64,000 nt of DNA from Thalassospira sp. (GCF_030690045.1 NZ_JAUYHK010000003.1:1-64000), one strand, 5' to 3'; shown: positions 37,819-47,412, counted from the stretch's first letter. Numbers and translations are program-made. Notes: a model not told the origin generated them from the sequence alone.

Positions 37819-39138
37819 ATGGACCCGTTACTTCTCGCCGCCATTGTCGGCATTCTGACGACCCTCGTTCTGTTTTCCGGCATTCCGGTTGGCATTGGTC
37901 TTTTGATGATCGGCCTTGGCTTTATCGTCGTGTTTGACGGGGTGGACGCCCTGCCGCTTGTCCCCGAAATCCTGTTTAGCAAGCTGGAAAGTTTTGAGGT
38001 TCTGGCCATCCCGATGTTCATCCTGATGGGGGCCGTTGTGGCGTCATCGCGCGCCGGGGGCGATCTTTATTCAGTACTCGACCGCTGGCTGACAAGGGTT
38101 CCGGGCGGACTTGTGATTTCCAATCTGGGGGCCTGTGCAATATTTTCGGCACTGTCGGGATCATCGCCCGCCACCTGTGCCGCCATCGGCAAGATGGGTA
38201 TTCCTGCGATGCGCGAACGCGGCTTTCCCGATACGGTTGCCGCCGGGTCAATCGCCGCAGGCGGTACGCTGGGCATTCTGATCCCGCCCAGTGTCACCAT
38301 GATTGTCTATGGCATTTCCACCGACACCTCGATCGGTCGCCTGTTTCTGGCCGGTTTGTTACCCGGCCTGATGCTGACTGCCCTGTTCATGGCATGGTCG
38401 CTTTATTCGACCTGGCGGCAGGATGGCACCGGTGGGGCGCTGGCATCGGTCAAATATTCGTGGAAGGAAAAATTTGAAATCCTGCCGCGTGTCCTGCCGT
38501 TCCTGGCAATCATTGCCGCCGTGTTGTTCGCCCTTTATGGCGGGGTTGCCACCCCGTCGGAAACAGCCGGGGTGGGTGCGCTGTTTTGTCTTGTGACCGC
38601 CATTGTGGTTTATCGCATGTGGCAACCGGGCAAACTGTGGAACATCATGCGCGATACCACCAGGGAATCGGTGATGATCCTGTTGATCATCGGGGCGGCC
38701 GGGTTGTTCAGCTATATGCTGTCGTCCCTGTTCATCACCCAGTCGATTGCCCAATGGATCAGCGCGATGGATGTCAATCGCTGGGTCCTGATGGGGTTCA
38801 TCAACATCTTTCTGCTGATTTCCGGCTTTTTCCTGCCGCCGGTCGCCGTGATTTTGATGTCGGCGCCAATCCTGTTGCCCGTCATCATCAATGCCGGATT
38901 TGATCCTTACTGGTTTGCGGTGATCCTGACGATCAATATGGAAATCGGCCTGATCACCCCGCCGGTCGGACTGAATTTATATGTCATCAACGGCATTGCA
39001 CCGGACATCCGCCTGCAAACCATCCTGCGCGGGGCGATGCCCTATGTTCTGTGCATGGTGGTGGCGATCCTGATCCTGTGTTTTGTGCCGGAAATTGCCA
39101 CATGGCTGCCTGATACCGTGATGGGAGGAGCCAGATAA
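37819..39138 (+). CDS. matM: TRAP transporter large permease (DctM)
   Basis: A 439-aa protein with 12 or so spans; ATG 37819 has GAGGAG upstream. Patterns include IPMFILMGAVVASSRAGGDLY, GSSPATCAAIGKMGIP, GTLGILIPPSVTMIVYG and EIGLITPPVGLNLYVINGI. It carries out Na+-driven transport. Its stop overlaps the next start as TAATG. Confidence 0.92.
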   Translation: MDPLLLAAIVGILTTLVLFSGIPVGIGLLMIGLGFIVVFDGVDALPLVPEILFSKLESFEVLAIPMFILMGAVVASSRAGGDLYSVLDRWLTRVPGGLVISNLGACAIFSALSGSSPATCAAIGKMGIPAMRERGFPDTVAAGSIAAGGTLGILIPPSVTMIVYGISTDTSIGRLFLAGLLPGLMLTALFMAWSLYSTWRQDGTGGALASVKYSWKEKFEILPRVLPFLAIIAAVLFALYGGVATPSETAGVGALFCLVTAIVVYRMWQPGKLWNIMRDTTRESVMILLIIGAAGLFSYMLSSLFITQSIAQWISAMDVNRWVLMGFINIFLLISGFFLPPVAVILMSAPILLPVIINAGFDPYWFAVILTINMEIGLITPPVGLNLYVINGIAPDIRLQTILRGAMPYVLCMVVAILILCFVPEIATWLPDTVMGGAR

Positions 39139-40454
39139 TGTCACGTATTTCCGTTCGCAACTGGATATCAAGCATCGCCGATCGCGGGCGGGAGCTTTTG
39201 GACCTGCCGCTTTCAACCCCGCAGGACAGTTATCGTCCACTTGCCAATCTGTGCCGCGACCTTGTGTCGCAAAAGGGCGAGGCCCGTGGCACGGCACTGG
39301 CCCGCGAGGTTGTCCGCATGTGGGAAAATCTGCCGGCCACGGATCATCTGAAATTTTTCGAGATGATGCAGAATGATTTTTCCGCCAAACGCGATGCGGT
39401 GATCAAGGCCGCCGATGCCTATAAAGCCGATCCCACCGAGGCAAACCTTGCGGTTCTGACACTGGCATCCGAACCGGCACGGCAGGAATTGCTGCGCCGG
39501 ATCAATATGGCACCGGGCGGGACAAGGGCGATTGTCGATATGCGCGAGGCGCTGATTGACCTGCTCAAGACCAACCGGCATCTGGAACCGCTCAATGCCG
39601 ACATGCAGCATTTGCTGATGTCGTGGTTTAACCGAGGGTTTCTGGAACTGCGCCATATTGATTGGGATACATCGGCCGCCATTCTTGAAAAACTGATCCG
39701 TTACGAAGCGGTACATGAAATCAAGGGATGGGATGATCTGCGCCGTCGTCTGGCACAAGACCGCAAATGTTTCGCCTTTTTCCATCCGGCCATTCCCGAT
39801 GATCCGCTGATTTTTGTCGAGGTCGCGCTAGTGCATGGTCTGGCCGATAGCGTTCAGGCCCTGCTGGAGCCGGAAATCGACATCGAGGCCAAAACCAGGG
39901 CCAACACCGCCATTTTCTATTCGATCAGCAATTGTCAGGAAGGCCTGAAAGGCATTTCGTTTGGCAATTTCCTGATCAAGCAGGTGGTGGAGGAACTCAA
40001 ACGCGAATTTCCGCAATTGACGGTTTTCGCCACCCTGTCGCCGATCCCCGGCTTTATGGGATGGTTGCGCACCCGCCAGAAAAGCAAGGCCGATGATGCC
40101 GATCAGGCCGCCATCGTTCTTGATACCATGAGCAATGATGACTGGATCAATGATCCGGAACGCACCGAGGCCCTGAAACGCCCGGCCATGCAATTATGCG
40201 CCCGTTACCTGTCGCAGGGGCAGCGCGGCAAATCGCCGCTGGACCCGACCGCCCGGTTCCATCTGGGCAACGGGGCGCGGCTTGAACGGCTGAACTGGCT
40301 GGGCGATATTTCGACCAAGGGCCTGCGCCAGTCGGGCGGTATCATGGTCAATTATGCCTATCGCCTTGATGAAATTGAACGCAATCACGAAGCGCTGGTC
40401 AATGACGGCAAGATCGCAGCATCGCGGTCTGTCTTGCAGCTTGCGGGAAACTGA
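39138..40454 (+). CDS. matA: Malonyl-CoA decarboxylase
   Basis: A 438-aa enzyme converting malonyl-CoA to acetyl-CoA and CO2. Residues ~1-150 are the helical N-terminal domain, the rest the GNAT-like catalytic domain with ATLSPIPGFMGWL (catalytic Ser) and ARFHLGNGARLERLNW (catalytic His). The start overlaps the DctM stop, so translation is coupled. matB follows 15 nt downstream. Confidence 0.94.
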   Translation: MSRISVRNWISSIADRGRELLDLPLSTPQDSYRPLANLCRDLVSQKGEARGTALAREVVRMWENLPATDHLKFFEMMQNDFSAKRDAVIKAADAYKADPTEANLAVLTLASEPARQELLRRINMAPGGTRAIVDMREALIDLLKTNRHLEPLNADMQHLLMSWFNRGFLELRHIDWDTSAAILEKLIRYEAVHEIKGWDDLRRRLAQDRKCFAFFHPAIPDDPLIFVEVALVHGLADSVQALLEPEIDIEAKTRANTAIFYSISNCQEGLKGISFGNFLIKQVVEELKREFPQLTVFATLSPIPGFMGWLRTRQKSKADDADQAAIVLDTMSNDDWINDPERTEALKRPAMQLCARYLSQGQRGKSPLDPTARFHLGNGARLERLNWLGDISTKGLRQSGGIMVNYAYRLDEIERNHEALVNDGKIAASRSVLQLAGN

Positions 40455-40469
40455 ACAGAAAGCAACACC

Positions 40470-41987
40470 ATGTCTGACAATCTTTACAGCCAATTTATCA
40501 CCCGTTTCCCGACCGACCGTTCGCGGGTTTTTCTGATCGAACAGGATGGTACGGAGCTTAGCTTTGCCGGTCTGATCGACCGGGTGGGTCGTTATGCCAC
40601 CGTTCTGGCCGATCAGGGGGTTGTCAAAGGCGACCGGGTTGCCGCCCAGATTGACAAATCATCCGATGTGATTGCGCTTTATCTGGCCTGTTTGCAACTG
40701 GGTGCCATCCATTTGCCGCTCAATACCGCCTATACCGGCGATGAAATCGCCTATTTTCTGGGCGATGCCGCCCCGCGTGTTTTTGTCTGTCAGCCCGCCC
40801 ATCTTGCCACGGCAACGGAAATTGCCGGTCGGTGCAAGGTCGATGCCGTCCTGACCCTTGGCACCCGGCATGACGGCAGCCTTAATGACCTTGCCGCCAA
40901 GGCCGCCGCCCGCAAGGATATTGTCGATGTCAGCCGCGATGACATTGCCGCCATTCTTTATACATCCGGGACAACGGGCCGTTCCAAGGGGGCGATGCTG
41001 ACCCATGGCAATCTGGCATCCAACGCCCTGACCCTGCATCAGGCATGGGGGTTCAAACCGGGCGATGTGTTGTTGCACGCCCTGCCGCTGTTTCATACGC
41101 ACGGGCTGTTTGTTGCGGTCAATATCATGCTGGTCAATGGCGGCACGGTGGTGTTGCTGTCGAAATTTGATGCCGATGACATCATTGCCCGCATGCCGAC
41201 CGCCACCGTCATGATGGGGGTGCCGACATTTTACACCCGTCTTTTGGCGCATCCCGGCTTTACCCGCGAGGTGGCGGCCAATATGCGGCTGTTTGTATCG
41301 GGGTCGGCCCCGCTTCTGGCCGAAACCCATGATCAGTTTTTCGACCGCACCGGCCATAAAATTCTGGAACGTTATGGCATGACCGAAACCTGTATGAACA
41401 CTTCCAACCCGCTTGATGGCGAACGCCGCCCCGGTGCCGTTGGCCCGACCCTGCCCGGTATCGAGGCGCGGGTCTGTGACAAGGATGGCAATATCCTGCC
41501 TGCTGGCGAAATTGGTGTACTGGAAGTGCGCGGCCCCAATGTGTTCAAGGGATATTGGCAAATGCCGGAAAAAACCGCGTCGGAATTTCGCACGGACGGG
41601 TTTTTCATCACCGGCGATCTCGCCACGATTGGCGAGGATGGCTATATCACCATTGTCGGGCGCGACAAGGATCTGATCATTTCCGGCGGTTTTAACGTCT
41701 ATCCCAAGGAAGTCGAGGAGATCATCGGCGATTATGACGAGGTGGAAGAAGTCGCCGTTTTTGGCCTGCCCCATCCCGATTTTGGCGAAGCAGTTGCCGC
41801 TGTCATTGTCCCGGCCAAAGGCAGCACGCCCGATGTCGAGGCCATCATCAAACGCACCCAGGACAAACTGGCGAAATTCAAGGTTCCCAAACGCATCTGG
41901 ACCCTCAAGGAACTGCCGCGCAACACGATGGGCAAGGTGCAAAAGGCCGAACTTCGCAAAAATTACGCAAATACCTTTTCCTCCTGA
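40470..41987 (+). CDS. matB: Malonyl-CoA synthetase
   Basis: A 505-aa acyl-adenylating enzyme that makes malonyl-CoA from malonate, ATP and CoA. Motifs: the P-loop YTSGTTGRSKGAML, YGMTETCMN, GRDKDLIISGGFNVYPKEVE and the catalytic lysine in PRNTMGKVQK. It completes import, activation and decarboxylation. A terminator follows. Confidence 0.95.
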   Translation: MSDNLYSQFITRFPTDRSRVFLIEQDGTELSFAGLIDRVGRYATVLADQGVVKGDRVAAQIDKSSDVIALYLACLQLGAIHLPLNTAYTGDEIAYFLGDAAPRVFVCQPAHLATATEIAGRCKVDAVLTLGTRHDGSLNDLAAKAAARKDIVDVSRDDIAAILYTSGTTGRSKGAMLTHGNLASNALTLHQAWGFKPGDVLLHALPLFHTHGLFVAVNIMLVNGGTVVLLSKFDADDIIARMPTATVMMGVPTFYTRLLAHPGFTREVAANMRLFVSGSAPLLAETHDQFFDRTGHKILERYGMTETCMNTSNPLDGERRPGAVGPTLPGIEARVCDKDGNILPAGEIGVLEVRGPNVFKGYWQMPEKTASEFRTDGFFITGDLATIGEDGYITIVGRDKDLIISGGFNVYPKEVEEIIGDYDEVEEVAVFGLPHPDFGEAVAAVIVPAKGSTPDVEAIIKRTQDKLAKFKVPKRIWTLKELPRNTMGKVQKAELRKNYANTFSS

Positions 41988-42019
41988 ATGTCTCCCTGCA
42001 ATCTGTCTGATTGCACCTT

Positions 42020-42061
42020 GATGCGTCGGCCGTTCCAGTCGGTCGGCGCATCCTTTCTTTT
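42020..42061 (+). terminator. Terminator of the malonate operon
   Basis: GATGCGTCGGCCG pairs with CGGTCGGCGCATC through 13 positions including two G-U pairs, followed by CTTTCTTTTT. Confidence 0.75.
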
Positions 42062-42081
42062 TCTGCTGATGGAGAAAACCG

Positions 42082-43068
42082 ATGTCCGATACCTCTGCAC
42101 GCCGCGTTGTGATCGATCAGTTCGGGGATGCCCCGGTCATGCATCTTGAAACGGTGGACCTGCCCGCCCCGGCGGCAGATGAAGTGCGCCTGCGTCACAC
42201 GGCCATCGGTTTCAATTTTATCGATACCTATCAGCGCAGCGGATTTTACCCGTTGCCATTGCCATCCCCGCTGGGCCATGAGGCCGCCGGAATTGTCGAG
42301 GCCGTGGGGGCGGATGTTGCCGACATTCGGGTCGGCGACCGGGTGGCCTATATGAATGGCGGGCTGGGGGCCTATGCCGACCGCCGCAATGTTGTGGCGA
42401 ATCGTCTGGTCAAATTGCCCGATACGGTGTCCGATGAAGACGCCGCCGCCCTGATTTTCAAGGGCATGACGGCGCAATATCTGATCAAAAGAACATACGC
42501 CGTGCAACCGGGCGACATGGTGATCATTCATGCCGCAGCGGGCGGAGTCGGACAAATCCTGTCGCGCTGGACCAAGGCGCTGGGCGCGTTTGTGGTGGGC
42601 ACCGCCGGGTCGGATGAAAAATGCGCGAGTGCCCGTGCGGCCGGATGCGATATTGCCATCAATTACCGCAAGGAAGGCTGGGCCGAGACCCTTTTGGCGG
42701 CGACCAACGGGCGCAAGGCACGGGTGGTTTACGACTCGGTCGCCAGGGATACTTTTTTGCAGTCGCTTGACCTGACCGCGCCGTTTGGCATGGTGGTTCT
42801 GTTTGGCGCGGCATCCGGCCCCGCCCCGGAAATTGCCCCGGAATTGCTCAATAAAAAGGGATGTCTGTATCTGACGCGCCCCTCGGTCTTTCCGCACAAT
42901 GCCGATACCGCAACCTTCCGCGCCAATGCCGCCGATCTGTTTGAGGCCATCGGCAAGGGGTATGTCACGGCCAGCATCGGCGCACGCTTTGCCCTTGATG
43001 ACGTGGTCAAGGCCCATCAGGCCGCCGAAAGCCGCACCACAACCGGGTCGATCCTGCTGATCCCGTAA
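42082..43068 (+). CDS. qorA: NADPH:quinone oxidoreductase (zinc-independent MDR)
   Basis: A 328-aa medium-chain reductase. It has the family GHEAAGIV segment without zinc cysteines, GDRVAYM, the NADPH-binding AAAGGVGQILSRWTK and the closing RTTTGSILLIP. It is separated from matB by a terminator and so is probably a distinct unit. Repeat copy B starts about 95 bp downstream. Confidence 0.9.
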   Translation: MSDTSARRVVIDQFGDAPVMHLETVDLPAPAADEVRLRHTAIGFNFIDTYQRSGFYPLPLPSPLGHEAAGIVEAVGADVADIRVGDRVAYMNGGLGAYADRRNVVANRLVKLPDTVSDEDAAALIFKGMTAQYLIKRTYAVQPGDMVIIHAAAGGVGQILSRWTKALGAFVVGTAGSDEKCASARAAGCDIAINYRKEGWAETLLAATNGRKARVVYDSVARDTFLQSLDLTAPFGMVVLFGAASGPAPEIAPELLNKKGCLYLTRPSVFPHNADTATFRANAADLFEAIGKGYVTASIGARFALDDVVKAHQAAESRTTTGSILLIP

Positions 43069-43189
43069 GGGGGTTGACGGTGTGTTTTTTTTGCACCCTG
43101 CCCCGGCCATCAAGCCATTGATTTTACAACTGTTTTGATCTTTTGGCGGCGCATACCCAAAGTTTTTTCAGATTTTTTGAAAAAAGTTC

Positions 43190-43218
43190 TTGATTTGTTC
43201 TTTTCATTGCGGCATAAC
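43190..43218 (+). promoter_or_regulatory. Sigma70-like promoter of the copy B micro-ORF
   Basis: TTGATT (43190-43195), 17 nt, CATAAC (43213-43218). Upstream is an AT-rich inverted repeat with TTTTTTCA/TGAAAAAA arms, in place of an UP element or operator. Confidence 0.5.
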
Positions 43219-43251
43219 AGTAAAGTCAACGGGACAATTCCGCCCGGACCG

Positions 43252-43284
43252 AAACCCGCAAGGCTTATGCCTTGCGGGTTTTTG
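43252..43284 (+). terminator. Terminator-like hairpin before the micro-ORF, copy B
   Basis: AAACCCGCAAGGC and GCCTTGCGGGTTT (13-bp arms, 4-nt loop), then a five-T run. The arms are identical with copy A while the loop differs, which suggests that pairing is what is kept. Confidence 0.6.
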
Positions 43285-43308
43285 CGTTTGGGCCAGAGGA
43301 AAGAGGCG

Positions 43309-43416
43309 ATGATGATGCAGCGTTACATGGACAGACAGGATGGCGGGCGGACCACCCGCAAGAGGATGACCGGCAGATGGAAAAGCCATTACGGAGGCCC
43401 TGCGCGGGTCCGCTAA
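43309..43416 (+). CDS. 35-aa micro-ORF of repeat copy B
   Basis: It starts MMMQRYMDRQDGGR and ends WKSHYGGPARVR, TAA. GAGGAAAGAGG lies just upstream. Compared with copy A it has two extra whole codons and a more basic middle (TTRKRMTGR). Base changes concentrate in the middle, and the last 12 codons are identical in DNA. A longer in-frame reading from 43135 runs through promoter and hairpin and is not credible. Function unknown. Confidence 0.5.
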   Translation: MMMQRYMDRQDGGRTTRKRMTGRWKSHYGGPARVR

Positions 43417-43429
43417 CCCGGCCATTTGT

Positions 43430-43452
43430 CAAGACGCCCGAATTGCGTCTTG
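43430..43452. other. Hairpin downstream of the micro-ORF, copy B
   Basis: CAAGACGC/GCGTCTTG with loop CCGAATT, unchanged from copy A. Confidence 0.45.
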
Positions 43453-44017
43453 TTGGTGGCACGCCCTGCCCGGATCGGGGCGGGAGCCATCCGGTCTTGC
43501 CGGGGTGGCAGGAGCGGGTGGTGGGTCCGTTGCCGGGCGTTTGGCGTGGCGGACGGAGGCACGAGGTTTGTCCGGGCTTGTCCGGTTCCTGTGATTGCGG
43601 GAAAGGCGGGTTGTGGCCGGGCCGGTTAACGCGGGGCCGGTTGATGCGGGGCGAAGGCCCGGCGGTGGAAGGGAGACCCAAGCCTGCATTTTCGGATGCG
43701 GCGGGTGGGGCAGACGGGGGTATGGGCGCCATATCAGGTACCCCTGATGGAGCCGCACCAAAATCCCACGGGGGTAGTCCGTCTTGTGTGCATCGGTCCT
43801 GCCCGGTTGGCGATTTGGGTGGGGGTTTCTGGCCGTCACCGCCGCGAAAGCGAGAGCCAGCTTGCGGTTGCCGGGTTTCCGGGGGGCATGGGAAGGGCGG
43901 TGGCGGAGGCCTTTTCAGGATACGTCATGGTATCACCAAAGTCAGGAATTGGAGGGGGCGGAGGTATTTTCATGATCCATCAGGGTGCCACGAAAGTCAG
44001 GGATTGGAGGTGCTGCA
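43453..44017. other. GC-rich gene-free stretch
   Basis: To 43833 this is repeat copy B. The rest is GC-rich DNA without a convincing gene. It contains an imperfect 18-bp direct repeat AAAGTCAGGAATTGGAGG (43938) and AAAGTCAGGGATTGGAGG (43993); the second holds the ribosome binding site of the next gene. Confidence 0.5.
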
Positions 44018-44170
44018 TGGCGACCAAAACACGCGAGCAATTTGCACCGCAGGTAAATTCGGAAATTCTGTCGGCTATCTGCGATCTGGCACAGGATGAA
44101 GGACGGCAGATGCAGGCCCTGAGAGATGAGGCGCTGACCGATCCGCAATCCGCGCCGCTTGTGCTTTAAA
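44018..44170 (+). pseudogene. Truncated ribbon-helix-helix (antitoxin-like) gene
   Basis: A 50-aa frame with GGAGG before ATG 44018. The first ~40 residues (REQFAPQVNSEILSAI, DLAQDEGRQMQALRDEAL) match a ribbon-helix-helix family, usually about 80 aa long, that resembles antitoxin or partition proteins. After residue 40 the sequence departs into TDPQSAPLVL and stops. The missing second half is not found downstream. Truncation by a rearrangement near the repeat is likely. No toxin gene is adjacent. Confidence 0.6.
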
Positions 44171-44549
44171 ACCATCGATGCATTTGGCATGCCGCCCGGT
44201 CAGATTTTTCTTCGTCGGCGTCACGGGAACCAATCCTGTCAAAGTTCAGGGATCGGCTCCCGCATTTTTCCGGGCAAGTCCAATTTGGGGGTGATCTTCA
44301 GCAGGATTCCCCGTTCCTGTTGATGTGTCAAGGGAATGTGGCGAAATGACCGGAGCATTCCTGTGTTTTCGCCGGTTTTTGTCGGTTTGCCTTGCACATT
44401 TTGCGGGTGGTGGGGATGGCGGTTTTGGGTGGGGTGGAATTGTGGTATCCCTGCCCTGCCCCAATGACCGGAAGCCCGGCAGGATATGTCCTTCTTTCGC
44501 GTGAAACCGGAAACATCTTTTAGATCAAACAGTCAAGGCGGGAACAACC
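44171..44549. other. Gene-free stretch
   Basis: About 380 bases with no ORF I trust on either strand, no strong hairpin with a T-run, and no repeat of the ~660-bp element. It may be decayed DNA following the truncated RHH gene. Confidence 0.4.
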
Positions 44550-45332
44550 ATGCGCACACTTCATCAGAACCCTGTTGTCTTCATCACTGGCGGCGCACAG
44601 GGACTGGGTCTTGGCATGACGCGGCATTTTCTGGATCGTGGCTGGTGCGTTGCCCTGTTTGACCTTGATGGCGATGCCGGGGCGGAGGCCATCGCCGCCC
44701 TGCCACAGGATCGGCAAGACCGCGCCCTGTTTGTGGCGGGCGATGTTTGCCATGAAGACGATATCATGCGGGCCATTGCAAAAACCGTTGCGCAGTTTGG
44801 CCGCCTTGACGGGCTGGTGAATAATGCCGCCATCGCCCATCCCCATCATGACGCGATTGAAGATCTGGCATGGCAGGACTGGCAACGGGTGATCAATGTC
44901 AATCTGGGCGGGGTATTTCTGGCCACCAAACATGCCGCACCGCATTTGCGCAAAACCGGCGGGGCGATTGTCAATATCGCCTCGACCCGTGCCTTTCAAT
45001 CCGAAACCAACAGCGAAGCTTATGCGGCGTCCAAGGGGGGCATTGTTGCCCTGACCCATGCGCTGGCGATCAGTTTTTCTGGCGCGATCCGGGTCAATGC
45101 GATTGCGCCGGGCTGGATCGAAGTTGGCGATTTTCAAAAATCGGCCAACCGGATATCCCCCACCCATTCCGACACCGACCGCAACCAGCATCCGGTGGGC
45201 CGGGTCGGCACACCGGCCGATATTGCACAGGCGGTTGAATTTCTGCTGGACCCGACCCGATCAGGATTTATGACCGGCGAAACCATCCGCATTGATGGCG
45301 GCATGACCCATAAAATGATCTATGCCGAATAA
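44550..45332 (+). CDS. Short-chain dehydrogenase/reductase
   Basis: A 260-aa SDR. Motifs: VFITGGAQGLGLGM, NNAAIAHP, catalytic Ser in NIASTRAFQS, Tyr-x3-Lys in YAASK, and APGWIEVGD. It converges with dxs across a terminator. The substrate is not apparent. Confidence 0.87.
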   Translation: MRTLHQNPVVFITGGAQGLGLGMTRHFLDRGWCVALFDLDGDAGAEAIAALPQDRQDRALFVAGDVCHEDDIMRAIAKTVAQFGRLDGLVNNAAIAHPHHDAIEDLAWQDWQRVINVNLGGVFLATKHAAPHLRKTGGAIVNIASTRAFQSETNSEAYAASKGGIVALTHALAISFSGAIRVNAIAPGWIEVGDFQKSANRISPTHSDTDRNQHPVGRVGTPADIAQAVEFLLDPTRSGFMTGETIRIDGGMTHKMIYAE

Positions 45333-45335
45333 AAC

Positions 45336-45363
45336 GCCGCCCACCGATATGGTGGCAGGCGGC
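45336..45363 (-). terminator. dxs terminator
   Basis: On the minus strand GCCGCC-TGC-CACC pairs with GGTG-GGCGGC around ATATC, followed by GTTTTATT. There is a 3-nt bulge. Confidence 0.6.
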
Positions 45364-45379
45364 ACCCCGCAATCAGGCG

Positions 45380-47299
45380 TCAGGCCCGTGCCTTTGCCGC
45401 GTCCAGACCCAGCGCATCAAGCGCGGTTTTGACGATGGCCTTGGCATCCAGACCGGCATCGGCATATTGTTTTTCGGGTTTGTCGTGATCCATCAGGCGA
45501 TCAGGCAAGGTCATGGTGCGGATTTTCACGCCATGATCGAGCAACCCGGCCCCGGCCATGTGTTGCAACACCAATGCGCCAAAGCCGCAAATCGATCCTT
45601 CTTCAATCGTGATCAGGACTTCGTGGTTGCGGGCAAGGTCGGCAATCAGGGCATGGTCCAATGGTTTGGCAAAGCGGGCATCAGCCACCGTTGCCGGAAG
45701 GCCGCGTGCCGCGAGGTCCTCGGCGGCGAGCAGGGATTCGGCCAGACGGGTGCCATAGGACAGAATGGCAATCTTGCCGCCTTCGCGCAGGATGCGGCCC
45801 TTGCCGATTTCCAGAACCTGTCCTTCGGCGGGAATTTCAACCCCGACACCCTCGCCGCGCGGATAGCGAAACGCGCTGGGTCGGTCGTCAATCGCCCAGG
45901 CCGTTGTGGTCATATGGACCAGTTCGGCCTCGTCGGCGGGGGCCATCAAAACGATATTGGGCAAACAGCCCAGAAAGGCAATGTCATAGGCCCCGGCATG
46001 GGTCGCCCCATCGGCCCCGACCAGCCCGGCCCGGTCCATCGCAAAGCGCACCGGCAGATTTTGCACCACCACATCATGGACAAGCTGGTCATAGCCGCGC
46101 TGCAAAAAGGTGGAATAGATCGTGCAAAAGGGCTTGTACCCCTCGCACGCCATGCCCGCGGCAAAGGTCACGGCATGTTGTTCGGCAATACCGACATCAA
46201 AGGAGCGGTCCGGGAAGGCATCGGCGAAAATATTGATCCCGGTGCCCGAGGGCATCGCCGCCGTGATCGCCGTTACTTTTTCGTCCTTTTGCGCCAGTTT
46301 GACCAGCGTTTCCCCATACACCTTGGTGTAGGCCGGGGCATTGGGGGTGGCCTTGGCCTGTTTGCCGGTCACCACATCGAATTTGGCCACGCCGTGATAT
46401 TTGTCGGCGGCATTTTCGGCCGGGGCATAACCCTTGCCCTTTTGCGTTACCGCATGGATCAGGACCGGCCCGTCCAGCTTGGCATCGCGGACATTTTTCA
46501 GAACCGGCAACAGATGATCCAGATTATGCCCGTCAATCGGCCCGACATAGAAGAAGCCCATTTCCTCAAACAGGGTGCCGCCGGTGACCAGACCCCTTGT
46601 ATATTCCTCGATCTTGCGGGCGGCTTCTTCGATCGGGCGCGGCAAATGTTTGGTAATGCCCTTGGCCGCATTGCGCAGGCCCTGATAACTTTTGCCGGAA
46701 ATCAGACGCGACAGATAGCCCGACATCGACCCCACCGGCGGGGCAATCGACATGTCGTTATCGTTCAAAATCACAATCAGGCGCTGATCGGTGGCGGCGG
46801 CATTGTTCATCGCCTCATAGGCCATGCCCGCACTCATCGCGCCATCGCCGATCACGGCGATCACATTTTTGCGATCCCCCCCGGCAAGCTGATTGGCAAC
46901 CGCCATGCCCAGACCGGCCGAGATCGAGGTGGAGCTGTGCCCCGCCCCGAACGGGTCATATTCAGACTCGGAGCGTTTGGTAAACCCCGACAGCCCGCCG
47001 CCCTGACGAATGGTACGGATGCGGTCGCGCCGCCCGGTCAGGATTTTATGCGGGTAACATTGATGGCCGACATCCCAGATCAGACGGTCATTGGGCGTAT
47101 CAAACAGATAATGGATCGCCACCGTCAGTTCGACCACCCCAAGCCCGGCGCCAAGATGGCCGCCGGTCACGGAAACCGCATCGATGGTTTCGGTGCGCAG
47201 TTCGTCGGCAAGTTGCCGCAATTGCGATTGTTCAAGGGCACGCAGATCGGCGGGGATCGTGATCGTGTCCAAAAGCGGGGTTTTAGAAATCGTGGTCAT
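45380..47299 (-). CDS. dxs: 1-deoxy-D-xylulose-5-phosphate synthase
   Basis: A 639-aa thiamine diphosphate enzyme that condenses pyruvate and glyceraldehyde 3-phosphate, first step of the MEP isoprenoid pathway. Motifs: [17 protein letters not shown], the ThDP site [17 protein letters not shown]...NDNDMSI, and the transketolase Pyr domain with [15 protein letters not shown]. Last gene of the minus-strand cluster with ispA. Confidence 0.96.
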   Translation of the reverse strand: MTTISKTPLLDTITIPADLRALEQSQLRQLADELRTETIDAVSVTGGHLGAGLGVVELTVAIHYLFDTPNDRLIWDVGHQCYPHKILTGRRDRIRTIRQGGGLSGFTKRSESEYDPFGAGHSSTSISAGLGMAVANQLAGGDRKNVIAVIGDGAMSAGMAYEAMNNAAATDQRLIVILNDNDMSIAPPVGSMSGYLSRLISGKSYQGLRNAAKGITKHLPRPIEEAARKIEEYTRGLVTGGTLFEEMGFFYVGPIDGHNLDHLLPVLKNVRDAKLDGPVLIHAVTQKGKGYAPAENAADKYHGVAKFDVVTGKQAKATPNAPAYTKVYGETLVKLAQKDEKVTAITAAMPSGTGINIFADAFPDRSFDVGIAEQHAVTFAAGMACEGYKPFCTIYSTFLQRGYDQLVHDVVVQNLPVRFAMDRAGLVGADGATHAGAYDIAFLGCLPNIVLMAPADEAELVHMTTTAWAIDDRPSAFRYPRGEGVGVEIPAEGQVLEIGKGRILREGGKIAILSYGTRLAESLLAAEDLAARGLPATVADARFAKPLDHALIADLARNHEVLITIEEGSICGFGALVLQHMAGAGLLDHGVKIRTMTLPDRLMDHDKPEKQYADAGLDAKAIVKTALDALGLDAAKARA

Positions 47300-47412
47300 G
47301 CCGATCCCGGTTATGTTTGTTGTATCAGCGTTGGTCTGCGCAAAGCACGGATGACAGGGTGACGGTTCCTGCGCCCGGTTTCAAGGGGCGAAAATAACCA
47401 TGTTGCACACAA

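Larger units (their letters stand above)
43163..43833 (+). repeat. Copy B of the ~660-bp dispersed repeat
   Basis: Plus-strand match of copy A (1-657, reversed). It keeps the AT-rich inverted repeat, promoter, hairpin, micro-ORF, second hairpin and the GC-rich tail to the limit that can be compared. Beyond 43833 the DNA runs into a GC-rich spacer and a truncated antitoxin-like gene. Confidence 0.9.

Noticed and set aside
40659-41942. A 427-codon frame opposite matB
   Set aside because: Shadow of a certain acyl-CoA synthetase gene.
43135-43416. A longer 93-aa reading of the copy B micro-ORF
   Set aside because: It would start upstream of the promoter and run through the hairpin; the matching stretch in copy A is not kept in the same way.
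45467-47362. A 631-codon frame opposite dxs
   Set aside because: Antisense to an unambiguous dxs gene; no domain and biased composition.
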